Positions 17,943 to 28,479 of a DNA stretch of 64,000 nt are shown one piece after another. Where the stretch lies: positions 35,881-99,880 of the forward strand of contig JACRMI010000009.1 in assembly GCA_016215025.1 (NCBI GenBank), in the 5' to 3' direction. A program made the position numbers and the translations under genes. The notes under the pieces were generated by a model. It saw only the letters and a list, made by a program, of their open reading frames with translations. It made no database searches and was not told the origin of the DNA. Source of the stretch: Chloroflexota bacterium (GTDB lineage Bacteria; Chloroflexota; Anaerolineae; UBA4142). How positions within the stretch are numbered: the first letter of the stretch is position 1; each line of letters begins with the position of its first letter.

Positions 17943-20875
17943 GCCGAACTGGCTTTCCTCGATCCAAGAATCAGATTGCGGACGGTGTTGACCAGCACAT
18001 CATCTTGGTAAGGTTTGACAATATACTCCGATGCGCCCAACTCCAATGCCTTGCGTCGATGCTTTTCCCCGGCGCGCGACGTGAGCATCGCAATCGGAAT
18101 CTGGCGATACGCTTCTTGTCCTTTGAGCGTCGCCATGAGTTCGAATCCACCCATGCGCGGCATCTCAATATCGAGCAAGATCAAATCAGGCAGCTCACTC
18201 GCACGCTGAATCATTTCCAACGCTTCCAATCCATCTTTCGCAGGGACGGGTTGCCAACCGGCGCGCTGAATCAAATTCGCGACCACGCGGCGTACGCTGA
18301 CAGAATCATCGACGATCATCACCGACCAAGCTTTGTGTACACTCGTCGGCGTGTGAATGGGAAGTTGGATGGAAGGCAGCGTTCGCTCTTCAACTTGAAC
18401 TTGCGGCGTCAAGAGATCCATGGGATTGACGATAAGCACGACCGTGCCATCGCCCATGAGCGTTGCGCCCGCTACACCTTGCACCTGGCGCAAGTGATTG
18501 CCCAACGTCTTGATGACGATTTCACGCCCCGTGAGCAACTGCTCGACGACGAGCGCGATTTGCTCCGTTCCGGTGTTGACAATCAAGACAGGGATGCGCT
18601 CCAGACTTGTGTCGGCAGCTTGCTTGAGATTCATCAACTCGCCCAAGCGATGCACCGGATAAACGCGACCGCTCACGCGCAGCACCGGCTCTGCGCCAAC
18701 CGTTTCGATCTCTTTGCGCTCGACGCGCAGAATTTGCGCGACCGAACTTTGTGGAATGGCAAACGTCTCGCCGTTCGTTTTCACGAGCAAGGCACGCATT
18801 ACGGCGAGCGTCATCGGCAGGCGAATGACGAACGTGATGCCTTTGCCCGGTTCTGATTTGACGCTGATCGTACCTTTGAGTTTGTGCACATTCGTCTTGA
18901 CGATGTCGAGACCGACGCCGCGTCCAGAAACTTCGCTCACCTCGCGCGATGTGCTCAAGCCCGGCAAGAAGATGAGCGAATACAGTTCCTCATTCGACAG
19001 CTTCGCCGCATTCGTCTCCGAAACAAACCCACCGCGAACCGCCGCCGCGCGGAGCAATTGCGGCTCCAGTCCTGCGCCGTCATCGCTGATTTGAATCACG
19101 ACCTGGCTGCCTTCGTACGATGCTTTCAAAACGATTTTGCCGGTCTCTGGCTTGCCCATCACTTGACGCAGCGCCGGCGGTTCGATCCCATGATCGACAG
19201 CGTTGCGCAAGAGGTGCAAGAGCGGGTCTGCCATTTCTTCTAGCACCGTCTTGTCGAGTTCGATGTGTTCGCCTTGCAAAACCAAATCGACAAGCTTGCC
19301 TTGGTCGTGCGCTATCGTCCGCACGGCGCGATGCAAACGCGTGGCCAGCGTCGCGAGCGGGACCATGCGCACGCGCATCAACTTGTCTTGCAACTCGCTG
19401 GACAAACGCCCCTGACGAACCAGCACGCTATCCAAATCGCCGACGAGCGCGGCAAATTCGGTCGCGACGGTGCGAATGTCCGTTGTGGTTTCGGTCAGCT
19501 CGCGGCGCAGGCGATGAAACTCGGTATAGCGATCCATTTCGAGTGCGTCGAATTCCGAGAACGTTGGCGAAATTTGCGGCGCAGTTCCAGCGATGACCGA
19601 CGCCATTGCTCCACCACCCAACGTGCTCGCTTCAAATTGCGTTTCGATGTTGGTGGACACTCGGCGCAAACGTTCGCCGCTCGCACGCAAATCTTCCACC
19701 ATGCGCGCGAAATCGGTCATGCGTTGTTCCAACGTCGTGCGCGAGATGGCGACTTCGCTGACAAGCCGCACCAACTCGTCGAGACGTTCAATCGGCGCAC
19801 GCACAACTTGCCCAGAGAGACGCGGCGCGGTTGGCGCAATCCGTTCTGCCGATTCAGGTTCGTTCGCTTGCTCTAGCCCGGCGAGATCGAGTACGGGTCC
19901 TTCGGGCAACGGCTCAACTTTATGAATCGTGACTGGCGACAAATCCGGCTCGACGGCTGGCGCTTGATCGAGCCAGGTCGAATAGCGCGCGTACAACTCC
20001 TGCAAGCGACTTTGCATCGTCGCATCGTCAAATCCACCGGCGATCAAATCTTCCAACGCATCGGACGATGTAAACAAGAGCCGCATCGTGTCCGGCGTGA
20101 TCGTCATGTCGCCTTCGTACAATTGGTCGAGCAAGTCTTCCATGCGATGTGACAATTGCGAGACGACACGCAGACCAACTGCGCCGGCTGCGCCCTTGAG
20201 CGTATGTACGCTGCGGCGAATGCTTTGCACCAGATTTTTATCGCCCGGCTGCTTTTCGAGTTCCGAGAGATGCGTTCCGATTTGGCGCAAATGGTCTTCT
20301 GCTTCGGTGGAAAATGCTTCGACGAGTTCAGGCGACAAATCGTCATTGCGCGATGTTTCGATGGGTGGCGTCGACGGCTTGGCTTGCGATTCTATTTTCT
20401 CTGGTCGCGATGTCGGAATTGGCGAGGTGTCTTGAGCGACTTGGACCAAGACTTGCTGGACCACCGCCGCATCATCTATTTCGGGCAAGCCATGCAGACG
20501 GCGAAAGCCCAACGTGACCTTCGTCAGCATCGATTTTTCATCCAAGGTCCCAGCCCAAACCGAGTCTAGATATTTTTTGATAAGGGCAATCGTTTCGCGC
20601 ATGAGCGCGGCGGCTTGATCGTTCATCGGCAATTGCTCTGCCGCGATTTCTTCCAACGCCTCTTCGAGACTGAACGCGATATGGCTCAAGCCCGCCAAGC
20701 CCACCATCGACGCAGCGCCTTTGATCGTGTGAACGAGACGATGCGTTTCTTCCAACGCTTCGGTTTGATTTGGATTGGCGCGAAGCACATCGATAAATTT
20801 CAAGATGGTCGGCAAATAGCTTTCGGCTTCTTCGATAAATCCTTGTAGAACTTCGCGGTTGACCGTTCTCACCAT
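17939..20875 (-). CDS. cheA: Hybrid chemotaxis kinase CheA with two Hpt domains and C-terminal REC (ChpA-like)
   Basis: 978 residues. Two Hpt domains carry His49 (RLVHTIKGAAS) and His224 (RSVHTLKGAAG). Then come a dimerisation region, an ATPase domain (N-box LLRNAVDHGIEPP, G-box DDGAGLE), a CheW-like regulatory domain and a receiver domain at the C-terminus (MIVDDSVSV; phospho-acceptor in LLDIEMPRMGG). Multiple Hpt domains and a terminal REC are the design of ChpA and of type IV pilus chemosensory systems, not of flagellar CheA. The start has CCGGAG nine bases upstream. It follows the CheR gene and overlaps cheB. Confidence 0.96.
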   Translation of the reverse strand: MVRTVNREVLQGFIEEAESYLPTILKFIDVLRANPNQTEALEETHRLVHTIKGAASMVGLAGLSHIAFSLEEALEEIAAEQLPMNDQAAALMRETIALIKKYLDSVWAGTLDEKSMLTKVTLGFRRLHGLPEIDDAAVVQQVLVQVAQDTSPIPTSRPEKIESQAKPSTPPIETSRNDDLSPELVEAFSTEAEDHLRQIGTHLSELEKQPGDKNLVQSIRRSVHTLKGAAGAVGLRVVSQLSHRMEDLLDQLYEGDMTITPDTMRLLFTSSDALEDLIAGGFDDATMQSRLQELYARYSTWLDQAPAVEPDLSPVTIHKVEPLPEGPVLDLAGLEQANEPESAERIAPTAPRLSGQVVRAPIERLDELVRLVSEVAISRTTLEQRMTDFARMVEDLRASGERLRRVSTNIETQFEASTLGGGAMASVIAGTAPQISPTFSEFDALEMDRYTEFHRLRRELTETTTDIRTVATEFAALVGDLDSVLVRQGRLSSELQDKLMRVRMVPLATLATRLHRAVRTIAHDQGKLVDLVLQGEHIELDKTVLEEMADPLLHLLRNAVDHGIEPPALRQVMGKPETGKIVLKASYEGSQVVIQISDDGAGLEPQLLRAAAVRGGFVSETNAAKLSNEELYSLIFLPGLSTSREVSEVSGRGVGLDIVKTNVHKLKGTISVKSEPGKGITFVIRLPMTLAVMRALLVKTNGETFAIPQSSVAQILRVERKEIETVGAEPVLRVSGRVYPVHRLGELMNLKQAADTSLERIPVLIVNTGTEQIALVVEQLLTGREIVIKTLGNHLRQVQGVAGATLMGDGTVVLIVNPMDLLTPQVQVEERTLPSIQLPIHTPTSVHKAWSVMIVDDSVSVRRVVANLIQRAGWQPVPAKDGLEALEMIQRASELPDLILLDIEMPRMGGFELMATLKGQEAYRQIPIAMLTSRAGEKHRRKALELGASEYIVKPYQDDVLVNTVRNLILGSRKASSA

Positions 20876-20902
20876 ACGATTATCTCCGGTAGCATGGACG
20901 GA

Positions 20903-20973
20903 GACCCTAAAGGTTTCTTCGCCTTTTCAAAATACTGATAAAGGTGTCGGTTACGAAAGAAACCTTTAGGGTC
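20903..20973. repeat. Perfect 17-bp inverted repeat between cheR and cheA
   Basis: GACCCTAAAGGTTTCTT (20903-20919) is the exact complement of 20957-20973, with 37 bases between. The right arm overlaps the last codons of cheR. It may stabilise or process the transcript between the two genes. Confidence 0.6.
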
Positions 20974-21898
20974 TATACGATGTGCGTTGATAAATTAGCG
21001 AATCGGGTTGGCGGACGAGTTGAATGCCCGGTAGTTTTAACCCGACCACTTCGGCGGGAGCGAGAAAGAGAAATCCACCTGGGTTTAAACATTGACACAG
21101 CCGCTGCACAACGGCGAGACGGCTCTCCAACTCAAAGTACAGTAAAACGTTCTGACAAAAAATCACATCTTGCGCTGAGACCCAGTACGCTGGGTCGATC
21201 AAATTGAGATGTCCAAATTGAGTGACCGCACGCACTGTATCGACGACTTTGTAGTTGCTTGGCACGCCTTTGTCTTCTGACACGACGCGCACATAGCGAT
21301 TGCGCTGCGCTTCTGGCATGTATCGAACTTCGCTGGCTTTGTATTGCGCTCGCCGTGCTTTGTCTAACGCGGGCAAGTCGATGTCGGTACCCGTGACCAT
21401 GAGCTGCCAACTCGTGCGCGACATTCCTTTTTCGTCAATGGGCGGCGTGGATGAGAGAAATTCGAGAAACGTCATCGCGAGCGAGTACGCTTCTTGCCCC
21501 GCCGCGCAGCCCGCGCTCCACATCGTCATTGATGTGACGCCATGCCGACTTTTTTCTTTCGTCAGTTCCGGCAAGACATACCGCGCAAGCGCATCGAATG
21601 ACGGCACATGTCTGAAAAAACTCGTTTCGTTGTTAAGCAACAGCGTGAGTATTTCTGCCCATTCGTCTCCGCCGCGCGAATTGTAGACCACATAGCGATA
21701 GTATTCGCTGTAACTCTTGATCGCACAGAGACGCATCCGTTCCCAGAGACGCTGACGCAAATAGCGTTGACGGGTTTGCGTAAAGTACAGTCCGCAGCGG
21801 TCTTGGATGAACTTTTGCCACACCTCGTACTCGGTGGCCGACATGGCAGGTGGGATGGAGTCTGCTGGAAGATTCCAATTTTCTTCCCGATGCTCCAT
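20966..21898 (-). CDS. cheR: Chemotaxis methyltransferase CheR (PilK-like)
   Basis: 310 residues from the ATG at 21898; an ATG two codons earlier is only two bases from AAAGGAG, so the later one is better spaced. The N-terminal CheR_N domain has LRQRLWERM and NNETSFFR. The SAM-dependent domain has the motif WSAGCAAGQEAYSLAM, and DVIFCQNVLLYF near the C-terminus. It methylates glutamates of the adjacent chemoreceptor using S-adenosylmethionine. It lies between the receptor gene and cheA, the position of pilK. Confidence 0.95.
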   Translation of the reverse strand: MEHREENWNLPADSIPPAMSATEYEVWQKFIQDRCGLYFTQTRQRYLRQRLWERMRLCAIKSYSEYYRYVVYNSRGGDEWAEILTLLLNNETSFFRHVPSFDALARYVLPELTKEKSRHGVTSMTMWSAGCAAGQEAYSLAMTFLEFLSSTPPIDEKGMSRTSWQLMVTGTDIDLPALDKARRAQYKASEVRYMPEAQRNRYVRVVSEDKGVPSNYKVVDTVRAVTQFGHLNLIDPAYWVSAQDVIFCQNVLLYFELESRLAVVQRLCQCLNPGGFLFLAPAEVVGLKLPGIQLVRQPDSLIYQRTSYRP

Positions 21899-21935
21899 CT
21901 CCATTACTCCTTTGGTCGCTTGTCGAAGAGAACTC

Positions 21936-21980
21936 GTAGCATAGCCGCTTGTCGGCTTCGCCCACGAGGGGCTATGCTAC
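21936..21980. repeat. Small inverted-repeat element, GTAG/CTAC family (copy C)
   Basis: GTAGCATAGCC (21936-21946) pairs exactly with 21970-21980. It lies between the receptor stop and the cheR start and covers most of that gap. Confidence 0.75.
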
Positions 21981-21995
21981 TTCTCCGACAACCTG

Positions 21996-24900
21996 CTAGT
22001 TCTGGGAAGGCGTCGGCAGCTTGAACGTGCTCACCGAAGAGCGGAGGTCTTCCGCCAACACGGCGAGATTGTTGATCGATACGGCCGCTTGCTTGGTGCC
22101 AGCCGCCGTTTGCTGCGTCACCTGCGAAATGTCGGTCATGGATTGCGACAGAGTTTCCGCGCCGCGTGCTTGTTGCTTGGACGCGAGTGAAATCGATTGA
22201 ATCAATTCTGCCAAGCGTGACGACACACCTTCGATTTCGGAAAGAGCTTGCCCCGCTTGATTCGCCAGTTTCGATCCTTCCACCACTTCGCGCGTGCTGT
22301 CTTCCATAGCCGCGACCGTCTCGTTGGTTTCACCCTGGATCGTCTTGACCAGTGTTTCGATTTGGCGCGTCGCACTGGTAGAACGTTCTGCCAGCCGCTC
22401 AACTTCTTCCGCGACGATGGCGAAACCACGTCCGGCTTCACCTGCCATTGCCGCTTGGATGGAAGCATTGAGTGCCAGGATGCTGGTGCGGTCGGCAATG
22501 TCGTCGATGAGGCGCACGATTTCAGAAATTTCCTGCGACGATTCACCAAGGCGCTTGATACGTTTTGAAGTCTCTTGCACTTGATCGCGGATACGGTTCA
22601 TAGCGCCCATGGTTTCCTGCACCGCTTGCGTGCCGCGCTTGGCGTTGTTCAGAGCTTGTTCAGCCACCGTATTGGATAAGATGGCGTTATCGGATACTTG
22701 TTGAATCGAGACCGCCATTTCTTCCAACGCGGCGGACGTATCGACAATTTGTTGGGCTTGCGTTTCCGAACCTTGGGCCAGATGTTCAGCCGTGGTTTGA
22801 ATTTCGCCCGCCGCCGAGCTCACTTGCAGGGTTGTATCTTGCACACGACTGATGATCTGACGCAGTTGGGCAATCATGTAATTGAATGCGTCGGCGATAG
22901 CACCGGTCATTTCCGCCGTGACGGTCGCTTCTTTCGACAAGTCGCCTGCCGCCACGCCGGACACTTCGTCCAGTAGGGACATGATGGAGTTTTGGATCGA
23001 TTCACGTTGTTCACGGGATTGGATCAGCGTAAGGGTATTGTCCAACATAGCGTTCAGCGAAGTCGCCATCGTGCCCAATTCGTCAGTGGAGAGGACGGGA
23101 GTACGAGCGCCAAATTCACCGATACCGATTTGGCTGAACAGTCGCATGATCGCGTTGATTTGCCGCACAAGGGCACGCGCCAAAAAGTAGGCGGCGACGA
23201 CAACGAGGAGGATGGCGAAAACGACAAGCCCTATGGTCGTGAGCGCCATCGTCTGAACGGGCGCAAGAATTTCTGCCGCGTCCACTTCGGCGATCACCGC
23301 AAGCGCGATACCTTCAGGATGAATGGGCGTTGGAGCGTTCAGCACATACGGCGACCATACGGACAATACATCGACACCACGATAGTCTTTGATTTGCTGA
23401 TAACCCGACTTGCCAGCGAGCGCCGATTGCGAAGCAATCGTATCCACTTTAAACTTTGGCTCCAAAATTGTTGAGGTGACACCCAGGTCTTTGGCAAAAC
23501 GCGAGTTGGAATAGAACAGCTTGTCCGAACTGACGAGGTAGGTTTCACCGGTATTACCGAGACCGGTTCGTTCCTGCATCAACGCCGAGAGTTCGTCCAA
23601 GTTGAGCTGAACAGTCACAATCAAGTCAACTTCGCCCGTGGCGGCATTGAGGATAGGAGACCCCAAGAAAGCGGCAGGTTCAGCGTTGGAAGGTGCATAG
23701 CGCTCGACGTTCGAAATTTGGAGGGTCTTGGTCTTGATAATGTCGTCGATCAATTTGCCATGGTTGGTGGCTTTGTAAATACCGGTGAGGAGATTCGTAT
23801 AAAGGTCTGATTCTTTCGCAACCGAGAAAAACATATAGCCATCTGGCGAGAACAACATGATGTCATGATACGCATAGCGCTCTTTCATTTGGGTCACGAT
23901 GTCTTTTTGTTGTCCTGCCGGCGTCGGAGCCATCAATTCGGCGACGCTTTCGGTTGAGATAATCGCCCAATTGAGATTGAGGAATTGCAGTGGGTACGCT
24001 GTCGCAACTTCGTATGCACCAGTGGAACCCACTTCAAAGTCGGTGACGGCTTTGCCGGCGAGCGCATCGGTGGTATAGTTTTTGTCGGGACGTTCATCGC
24101 CAATCTTACCAGTTTTGACGACACGATCTGATCGATAAACCAGCTTGTCGCCGACCTTACCAGCCAAGTACGTTTCACCGGTTTTGCCAAAGCCCGTGCG
24201 GTCTTGGACAATGGCGTTCAAGGTTGATATGGGCAAACGATAAGCGAGAATACCCACTTGCGTGTTTCCATCATAGATGGGTGCGCCAATGAACAATGCA
24301 TACTCATTTCCGTACAGCGCAAGGTCGGCAATCCATGCCTTGTCCGGTGGAACTGATTTGAGTTGTTGATACAGTTTAGCCAAGCCGCTGTCCTTGAACG
24401 CACCGGTCGTCAGGTTCGTGGCGAATGCGTCATCCTTATTCACGCTGTAGACAACGTTTCCATCGCGGTCGATCAAATACGCATCTTGAAAACCATGGAG
24501 CTTGACATAGCCCGCGAAAAAATTGTGTTGGGCGCGATGCTCCTTGGTGTAATCGCTGCTATCGGCGGCGTCTTCCAATGCGGCTTTGCCAAGATACAAA
24601 CCGCGCACACGACTAGCACCCATCGATCGGAACCCAGATGCCAAAAGACTTGTGCCCCGCGTTATATCGGGATCACTCGCCACATCCAACGCATCGGCTT
24701 GCCACACCTTGAACGCATCGAGAATGCGCGCGCGTTTGAGTTGGGTTAGCGAACCCAGCGCACTGAACGCGTCCTGAGAAGTCTGATAAAGGTTCTGACT
24801 AATATTTTGAAGATCCCTGCGGCGTACGTCAAAGTAATCCGTTACGCTTTTGGTTTTAATCGTTTCTACCGCGCGCAGACGGTTGAATGCTTCTTCCGTC

Positions 24901-25064
24901 AACGAATTCGCAGCAGTTGTGTAGCTGACAATACCCAGGATGACCAGGATTGGGATTGACAGCAACAAGAACGCGCCGAGAAGCTTGTTGCGAATACTGT
25001 CCGCAAAGAATCGGACTAGGCGGGAATTGGTAATTCGCCCCCACAACCCTTTTTTCTCTTCCAT
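21996..25064 (-). CDS. Methyl-accepting chemoreceptor, PilJ position, with a large double sensor domain
   Basis: 1022 residues. Membrane segments lie at about 27-48 and 606-630. The roughly 555-residue extracellular part has two similar Cache-like halves: [18 protein letters not shown] with [11 protein letters not shown], and [13 protein letters not shown] with [11 protein letters not shown], so a duplicated sensor is likely. A HAMP domain (about 630-685) and a second HAMP-like stretch follow, then the signalling coiled coil with its hairpin tip near [22 protein letters not shown]. No C-terminal CheR-tethering peptide is seen. It would sense a surface or small-molecule cue and control the ChpA-like kinase. 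The ligand is unknown. Confidence 0.95.
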   Translation of the reverse strand: MEEKKGLWGRITNSRLVRFFADSIRNKLLGAFLLLSIPILVILGIVSYTTAANSLTEEAFNRLRAVETIKTKSVTDYFDVRRRDLQNISQNLYQTSQDAFSALGSLTQLKRARILDAFKVWQADALDVASDPDITRGTSLLASGFRSMGASRVRGLYLGKAALEDAADSSDYTKEHRAQHNFFAGYVKLHGFQDAYLIDRDGNVVYSVNKDDAFATNLTTGAFKDSGLAKLYQQLKSVPPDKAWIADLALYGNEYALFIGAPIYDGNTQVGILAYRLPISTLNAIVQDRTGFGKTGETYLAGKVGDKLVYRSDRVVKTGKIGDERPDKNYTTDALAGKAVTDFEVGSTGAYEVATAYPLQFLNLNWAIISTESVAELMAPTPAGQQKDIVTQMKERYAYHDIMLFSPDGYMFFSVAKESDLYTNLLTGIYKATNHGKLIDDIIKTKTLQISNVERYAPSNAEPAAFLGSPILNAATGEVDLIVTVQLNLDELSALMQERTGLGNTGETYLVSSDKLFYSNSRFAKDLGVTSTILEPKFKVDTIASQSALAGKSGYQQIKDYRGVDVLSVWSPYVLNAPTPIHPEGIALAVIAEVDAAEILAPVQTMALTTIGLVVFAILLVVVAAYFLARALVRQINAIMRLFSQIGIGEFGARTPVLSTDELGTMATSLNAMLDNTLTLIQSREQRESIQNSIMSLLDEVSGVAAGDLSKEATVTAEMTGAIADAFNYMIAQLRQIISRVQDTTLQVSSAAGEIQTTAEHLAQGSETQAQQIVDTSAALEEMAVSIQQVSDNAILSNTVAEQALNNAKRGTQAVQETMGAMNRIRDQVQETSKRIKRLGESSQEISEIVRLIDDIADRTSILALNASIQAAMAGEAGRGFAIVAEEVERLAERSTSATRQIETLVKTIQGETNETVAAMEDSTREVVEGSKLANQAGQALSEIEGVSSRLAELIQSISLASKQQARGAETLSQSMTDISQVTQQTAAGTKQAAVSINNLAVLAEDLRSSVSTFKLPTPSQN

Positions 25065-25092
25065 GACTCATATCTCCTTTGAGCAGTTGCTT

Positions 25093-25188
25093 ACCCAACC
25101 CCCACCCCCGCGCTTCGCGCTCTCCCACCCCTCTCCTGATTTGAACCGCAAAATCAGGAGAGGGGGAGGGGGATGGGGGGATGGGTGA
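25093..25188. repeat. G/C-skewed hairpin repeat
   Basis: CCCCTCTCCTGATTT (25128-25142) pairs exactly with 25151-25165 around an 8-base loop. The flanks are C-rich on the left and G-rich on the right (CCCAACCCCC and GGGGGATGGG), extending the stem. It separates the CheW and chemoreceptor genes. This looks like a mobile REP-type sequence. Confidence 0.65.
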
Positions 25189-25197
25189 GGTGAACAG

Positions 25198-26217
25198 TTA
25201 TGCGATTTCAAACCGGCGTATCTCTGGCGAGAGCAATAATTTATCGAAGTCCAACACAACGATCATGCGTCCTTCATGTTCATAGATACCTTGCAAATAT
25301 GGCGCAATCCGATCTTCAATCGTTGCGGTCGGCGGCTTGATTTGATCGATCATCAGAGTCCGCACACCGACCACCCCATCGACGTACATACCAATCGTCA
25401 CTTCGGCGGAGCGCGTCTGCGCCATCAAAACGCGCGCGGTGGGGACATAACCCGCTTGCCCCAGACCGAGAAAAGCGCGGAGGTCCACCATCGAAACAAT
25501 ATCGCCGCGCAAGTTGGTGACACCCATCACCCAATCCGGCAGGTTCGGCACCATTGTGACGTCGGGCGGGCGTCCGATCTCGATGACGTTGCTCAACGCC
25601 GTGCCATACTCCGTCCCTTTGATCGAAAAAATAATGTATTGCAGAGTTCTGCCGACAGCGTTAGAAAGAGTCGCCGATTCAGATTGAGTCGTGGCGGCAA
25701 CATTCGGTGACCCTTCAAAACTTGCATCGATGTTTTCAATCAACGTCTCAAGCACTGTGTTGGATTCGATTGGAGGTTCGACTTGGGGCGATACTTGTGC
25801 CGACGGTTCCAATGTTTCGGGTGGTACATTCAATTCAGGAGGTATCGCATCGGAATCTTGCACTAACGATTGAAGCAGCGCATCAATCTCAACATCAGAG
25901 GCAGCAGATGAATCGAGAATGGGCAATTCGATTTCTGGGATATTCGTCGGATCGGGGACAGCTACATCACGCTCCGCTGTTTTTTTGCGACGCCGAGCAC
26001 TCTTGGCAGTTTTAGGTTTCGTAGAGCCTGAAGGTTTGGTTATCTTGGCAATGGTGGCGGCAAGCCACGAGGGAACGACTGCTTGCGTTTGATCACCGTC
26101 GACAGATTCCGGCTGAACGGACTGCGCTGAATCACGCTCTACGATCTCGTCGTCCATCACATCGGCTAATGGGTCGTGCGTAAAACTATGAATGGTTTTC
26201 TGTTTATCTTTACCCAT
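25198..26217 (-). CDS. CheW-domain protein with long disordered N-terminus (PilI position)
   Basis: 339 residues from the ATG at 26217; an in-frame TTG three codons earlier is weaker. Residues 1-190 are low-complexity, acidic and Pro/Ser-rich, with a Lys/Arg-rich patch (KPKTAKSARRRKK). Residues 190-330 form one CheW domain (VMGVTNLRGDIVSMVDLRAF). It couples the receptor to the kinase. The start overlaps the end of the ParA gene by 8 bases, so they are co-translated. The basic patch and disordered arm could bind the ParA partner; this is inference. Confidence 0.9.
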   Translation of the reverse strand: MGKDKQKTIHSFTHDPLADVMDDEIVERDSAQSVQPESVDGDQTQAVVPSWLAATIAKITKPSGSTKPKTAKSARRRKKTAERDVAVPDPTNIPEIELPILDSSAASDVEIDALLQSLVQDSDAIPPELNVPPETLEPSAQVSPQVEPPIESNTVLETLIENIDASFEGSPNVAATTQSESATLSNAVGRTLQYIIFSIKGTEYGTALSNVIEIGRPPDVTMVPNLPDWVMGVTNLRGDIVSMVDLRAFLGLGQAGYVPTARVLMAQTRSAEVTIGMYVDGVVGVRTLMIDQIKPPTATIEDRIAPYLQGIYEHEGRMIVVLDFDKLLLSPEIRRFEIA

Positions 26218-26965
26218 TGTTCGCAACCCTCTCCACTAGTCGCGCATAATCGAGCGCACCGGCGCTCGTCGGCGCATATTCGTAAATGCTTTTCTGATGT
26301 CCTGGAGCCTCAGCCAGCTTGACGTTCATTCGAATGGGATCGGCAATCTGTCCTGCAAAATGGCGCTGCAAAGTTTCTAGCGTTTCGGCGTCTTTACGCA
26401 GGCGATGATCGTAAAAGGTGGGAACGATGAGTGACAGACTCAAGCAATGTTCTTGCATTCGACCAATCGATTTGAGAGTTTGCACAACTTGGCGCGTGCC
26501 GACGAGTGCGAGATAATTCATCGCGACGGGAACAATGACTTCTTCAGTATATCGCAGCGCGCTTTCGCCGAGAAGATTGGCGGACGGTGAATAATCGAGG
26601 ATCACATAGTCGTAGCCCTCTTGCAGCGACTGGAGGCGCTCGACAAACATTTGATACGCGGCATTCCGATTGCCCATCTTCCAGAATTCACCCTCGGCTT
26701 CGAGGAGACTGGCATCACTCGGAACAATGTCGAGCCGCTGGCGTGCGTTGACAATGCATTGACGCGGCTCGACCATTTTGAGCAACAAGTGCTTCATCGA
26801 ATACAAAGCGCCGACTCCGAGATAAGTCGCGAGACTACCTTGCGCGTCAATGTCTACGCACAGTACCCGCGCACCACGCAGAGCCAAGCCCGCTCCAAGA
26901 TTTACGACGGTGGTCGTTTTAGCAGTCCCACCTTTATAATTCAGCACTCCGATAATTCGGCACAT
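26210..26965 (-). CDS. ParA/MinD-family ATPase in the chemosensory operon
   Basis: 251 residues from the ATG at 26965; the longer TTG/GTG starts add four residues. It has the deviant Walker A motif KGGTAKTTT at the N-terminus, VDIDAQGSLA as Walker A' region and VILDYSPSANL as Walker B. No ParB gene is nearby, which argues against plasmid or chromosome partitioning. ParA-like proteins in chemotaxis operons (ParC, PpfA) place receptor arrays at cell poles or mid-cell. The overlap with the CheW gene supports such a role here; it is inferred from context. Confidence 0.92.
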   Translation of the reverse strand: MCRIIGVLNYKGGTAKTTTVVNLGAGLALRGARVLCVDIDAQGSLATYLGVGALYSMKHLLLKMVEPRQCIVNARQRLDIVPSDASLLEAEGEFWKMGNRNAAYQMFVERLQSLQEGYDYVILDYSPSANLLGESALRYTEEVIVPVAMNYLALVGTRQVVQTLKSIGRMQEHCLSLSLIVPTFYDHRLRKDAETLETLQRHFAGQIADPIRMNVKLAEAPGHQKSIYEYAPTSAGALDYARLVERVANNG

Positions 26966-27046
26966 GGATTTCACCAATGGTCATCACTCGATCTCGATGC
27001 AACCCAATCGAGCAAAGTTGTCTCAGAACCCGTCTCAAACGTATCC

Positions 27047-27079
27047 GTAGCATCGCACGCGCACAGGGCGCTATGCTAC
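27047..27079. repeat. Small inverted-repeat element, GTAG/CTAC family (short copy D)
   Basis: GTAGCAT (27047-27053) and ATGCTAC (27073-27079) flank CGCACGCGCACAGGGCGCT, which matches the conserved interior of copies A and E. It lies between the CheY-like and ParA genes. Confidence 0.6.
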
Positions 27080-27094
27080 TTGTCCGTCAGCATG

Positions 27095-27460
27095 TTACAA
27101 AAGTTTGGCGACGTTGGAGAGTAAATCAGCATCGGCAAAGGGCTTGGTCATGTACTCATCTGCGCCTTGCTTGAGTCCCCAAAAGCGATCGGCGTCCTGG
27201 GTCTTACTAGTCAAAAGGAGAATCTTGATATCCTTGGTATCGGGGGCAGTCTTGAGTTGACGGCAAACTTGAAAGCCATTCATTTTGGGCAAGATGACAT
27301 CCAACACCATCACCTTCGGATGTTCGTGCATAGCTTTTTGCAAAGCTTCTTCGCCATCGACAGCCGTCACCACGCGATAACCCTTGTCTTTCAAGGGTGT
27401 CGAGATCAATTTCAAATCCGTGGGACTGTCATCGACGACAAGGATCGTTTCGGTTGGCAT
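27095..27460 (-). CDS. CheY/PilH-like single-domain response regulator
   Basis: 121 residues from the ATG at 27460, with GGAGGAACAAA just upstream. It consists only of a receiver domain: acidic residues in VVDDSPTD, phospho-acceptor in VMVLDVILPKMNG, Thr in LLLTSK and Lys in YMTKPF. It is a likely output or phosphate sink of the ChpA-like kinase, at the pilH position. Confidence 0.94.
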   Translation of the reverse strand: MPTETILVVDDSPTDLKLISTPLKDKGYRVVTAVDGEEALQKAMHEHPKVMVLDVILPKMNGFQVCRQLKTAPDTKDIKILLLTSKTQDADRFWGLKQGADEYMTKPFADADLLSNVAKLL

Positions 27461-27580
27461 TTTGTTCCTCCATGGGATTGTCAACAAAGGATTGGGGACA
27501 TTCGGTTATTTCATACGATCAGATAATGGGAGCTTTGGCTCCCACACCAATTTAGGCATGGGAGCCGTTCGGCTAGCCTT

Positions 27581-28444
27581 TCAAAAAGATAATTGGTCAA
27601 CCATGTTGGTCAGATCGGCGACAAAAATGTTCACCGCATCTTCGCATTCAGTACGTGCGTGAGGCGTTCGAAAGGCTGAAAGAAAACGCCCCAAGTATTG
27701 TTCCAACATGTGTATCATGGCACGTGTCAATTCGCGCAAATTTTCACGCCGTCGATTTTGTTCACCCTCGCGGAGGGAATACAATTTAGAGATGGCGGAG
27801 ATCGCCAAGCGGTAATTTCGAATTTCGAGCAGACGGGCGAGCGGAAATTCGCTTTCAGTTTCGAGCAGGATTAACTCCAAGGTATTCCTGCCATCGCCCG
27901 CGTGCCGCATTTCGGTTGCCCAGAATTCGGTTTCCGAAAATTGCGCCGCTCGGTTCACCAGGTCCGCCAAAATTTGTGCGGCGAGCAAAGTATTTTTCTG
28001 AGCCTCTTTGCTGCCCAGCTTGACCCGCATTTGTTCGAGACTGGCAAGCAAGAGAATCAATTTGTTTTCCAACTCGCTATCTTTGGTGCTATCTTCAGGC
28101 GACCAAACCGGCGGTGTCTTGGTAGATTCGTTGGCTCGGCGTTCATCTAATCGCCTCATGCCTTCCATGAGCAACGCGCTCCAACTCTGCGTAATCGTCT
28201 GCGGGGAGGGCGTTGCATTCTCGATGAGTTGGAATTTGGCCTCTGTCCAACTGAGCAATTCGTAAATGGCTTCATCGCCTTGCACCGGTCCAACTTGGGC
28301 ATGAACAATTTCGCCGCCGTTACAAGCGATGAGCCCATTTTGTTGCCGATGTTTGAGGCGAATCAATGTATTCCGTTGGTCTAGACAAAGGGACTGGATC
28401 AAATTCGCTAGTCCCAAATCTTTCAAATCACCTTCAGTTGCCAC
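27581..28444 (-). CDS. DUF4388-like (PatA N-terminal type) protein in the chemosensory operon
   Basis: 287 residues with a GTG start at 28444 (GGTGATG upstream). Residues 1-100 resemble the DUF4388/PatA N-terminal domain: GDLKDLGLANLIQSLC, then GGEIVHAQVGPVQGDEAIYELLSW. The remaining 180 residues are mainly helical with no family I recognise. DUF4388 proteins are often fused to receiver domains in gliding and pilus regulation. Here it stands next to a TPR/REC protein, 36 bases away, so it may act as its partner. Function is uncertain. Confidence 0.8.
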   Translation of the reverse strand: MATEGDLKDLGLANLIQSLCLDQRNTLIRLKHRQQNGLIACNGGEIVHAQVGPVQGDEAIYELLSWTEAKFQLIENATPSPQTITQSWSALLMEGMRRLDERRANESTKTPPVWSPEDSTKDSELENKLILLLASLEQMRVKLGSKEAQKNTLLAAQILADLVNRAAQFSETEFWATEMRHAGDGRNTLELILLETESEFPLARLLEIRNYRLAISAISKLYSLREGEQNRRRENLRELTRAMIHMLEQYLGRFLSAFRTPHARTECEDAVNIFVADLTNMVDQLSF

Positions 28445-28479
28445 GTTGCATCACCAATTTTTTTTTGCAGGCGCTGCGC

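Noticed and set aside
26210..26965. ParA as evidence of a plasmid or partition locus
   Set aside because: No ParB or centromere-like repeats; overlap with a CheW gene and operon position favour a chemosensory role.
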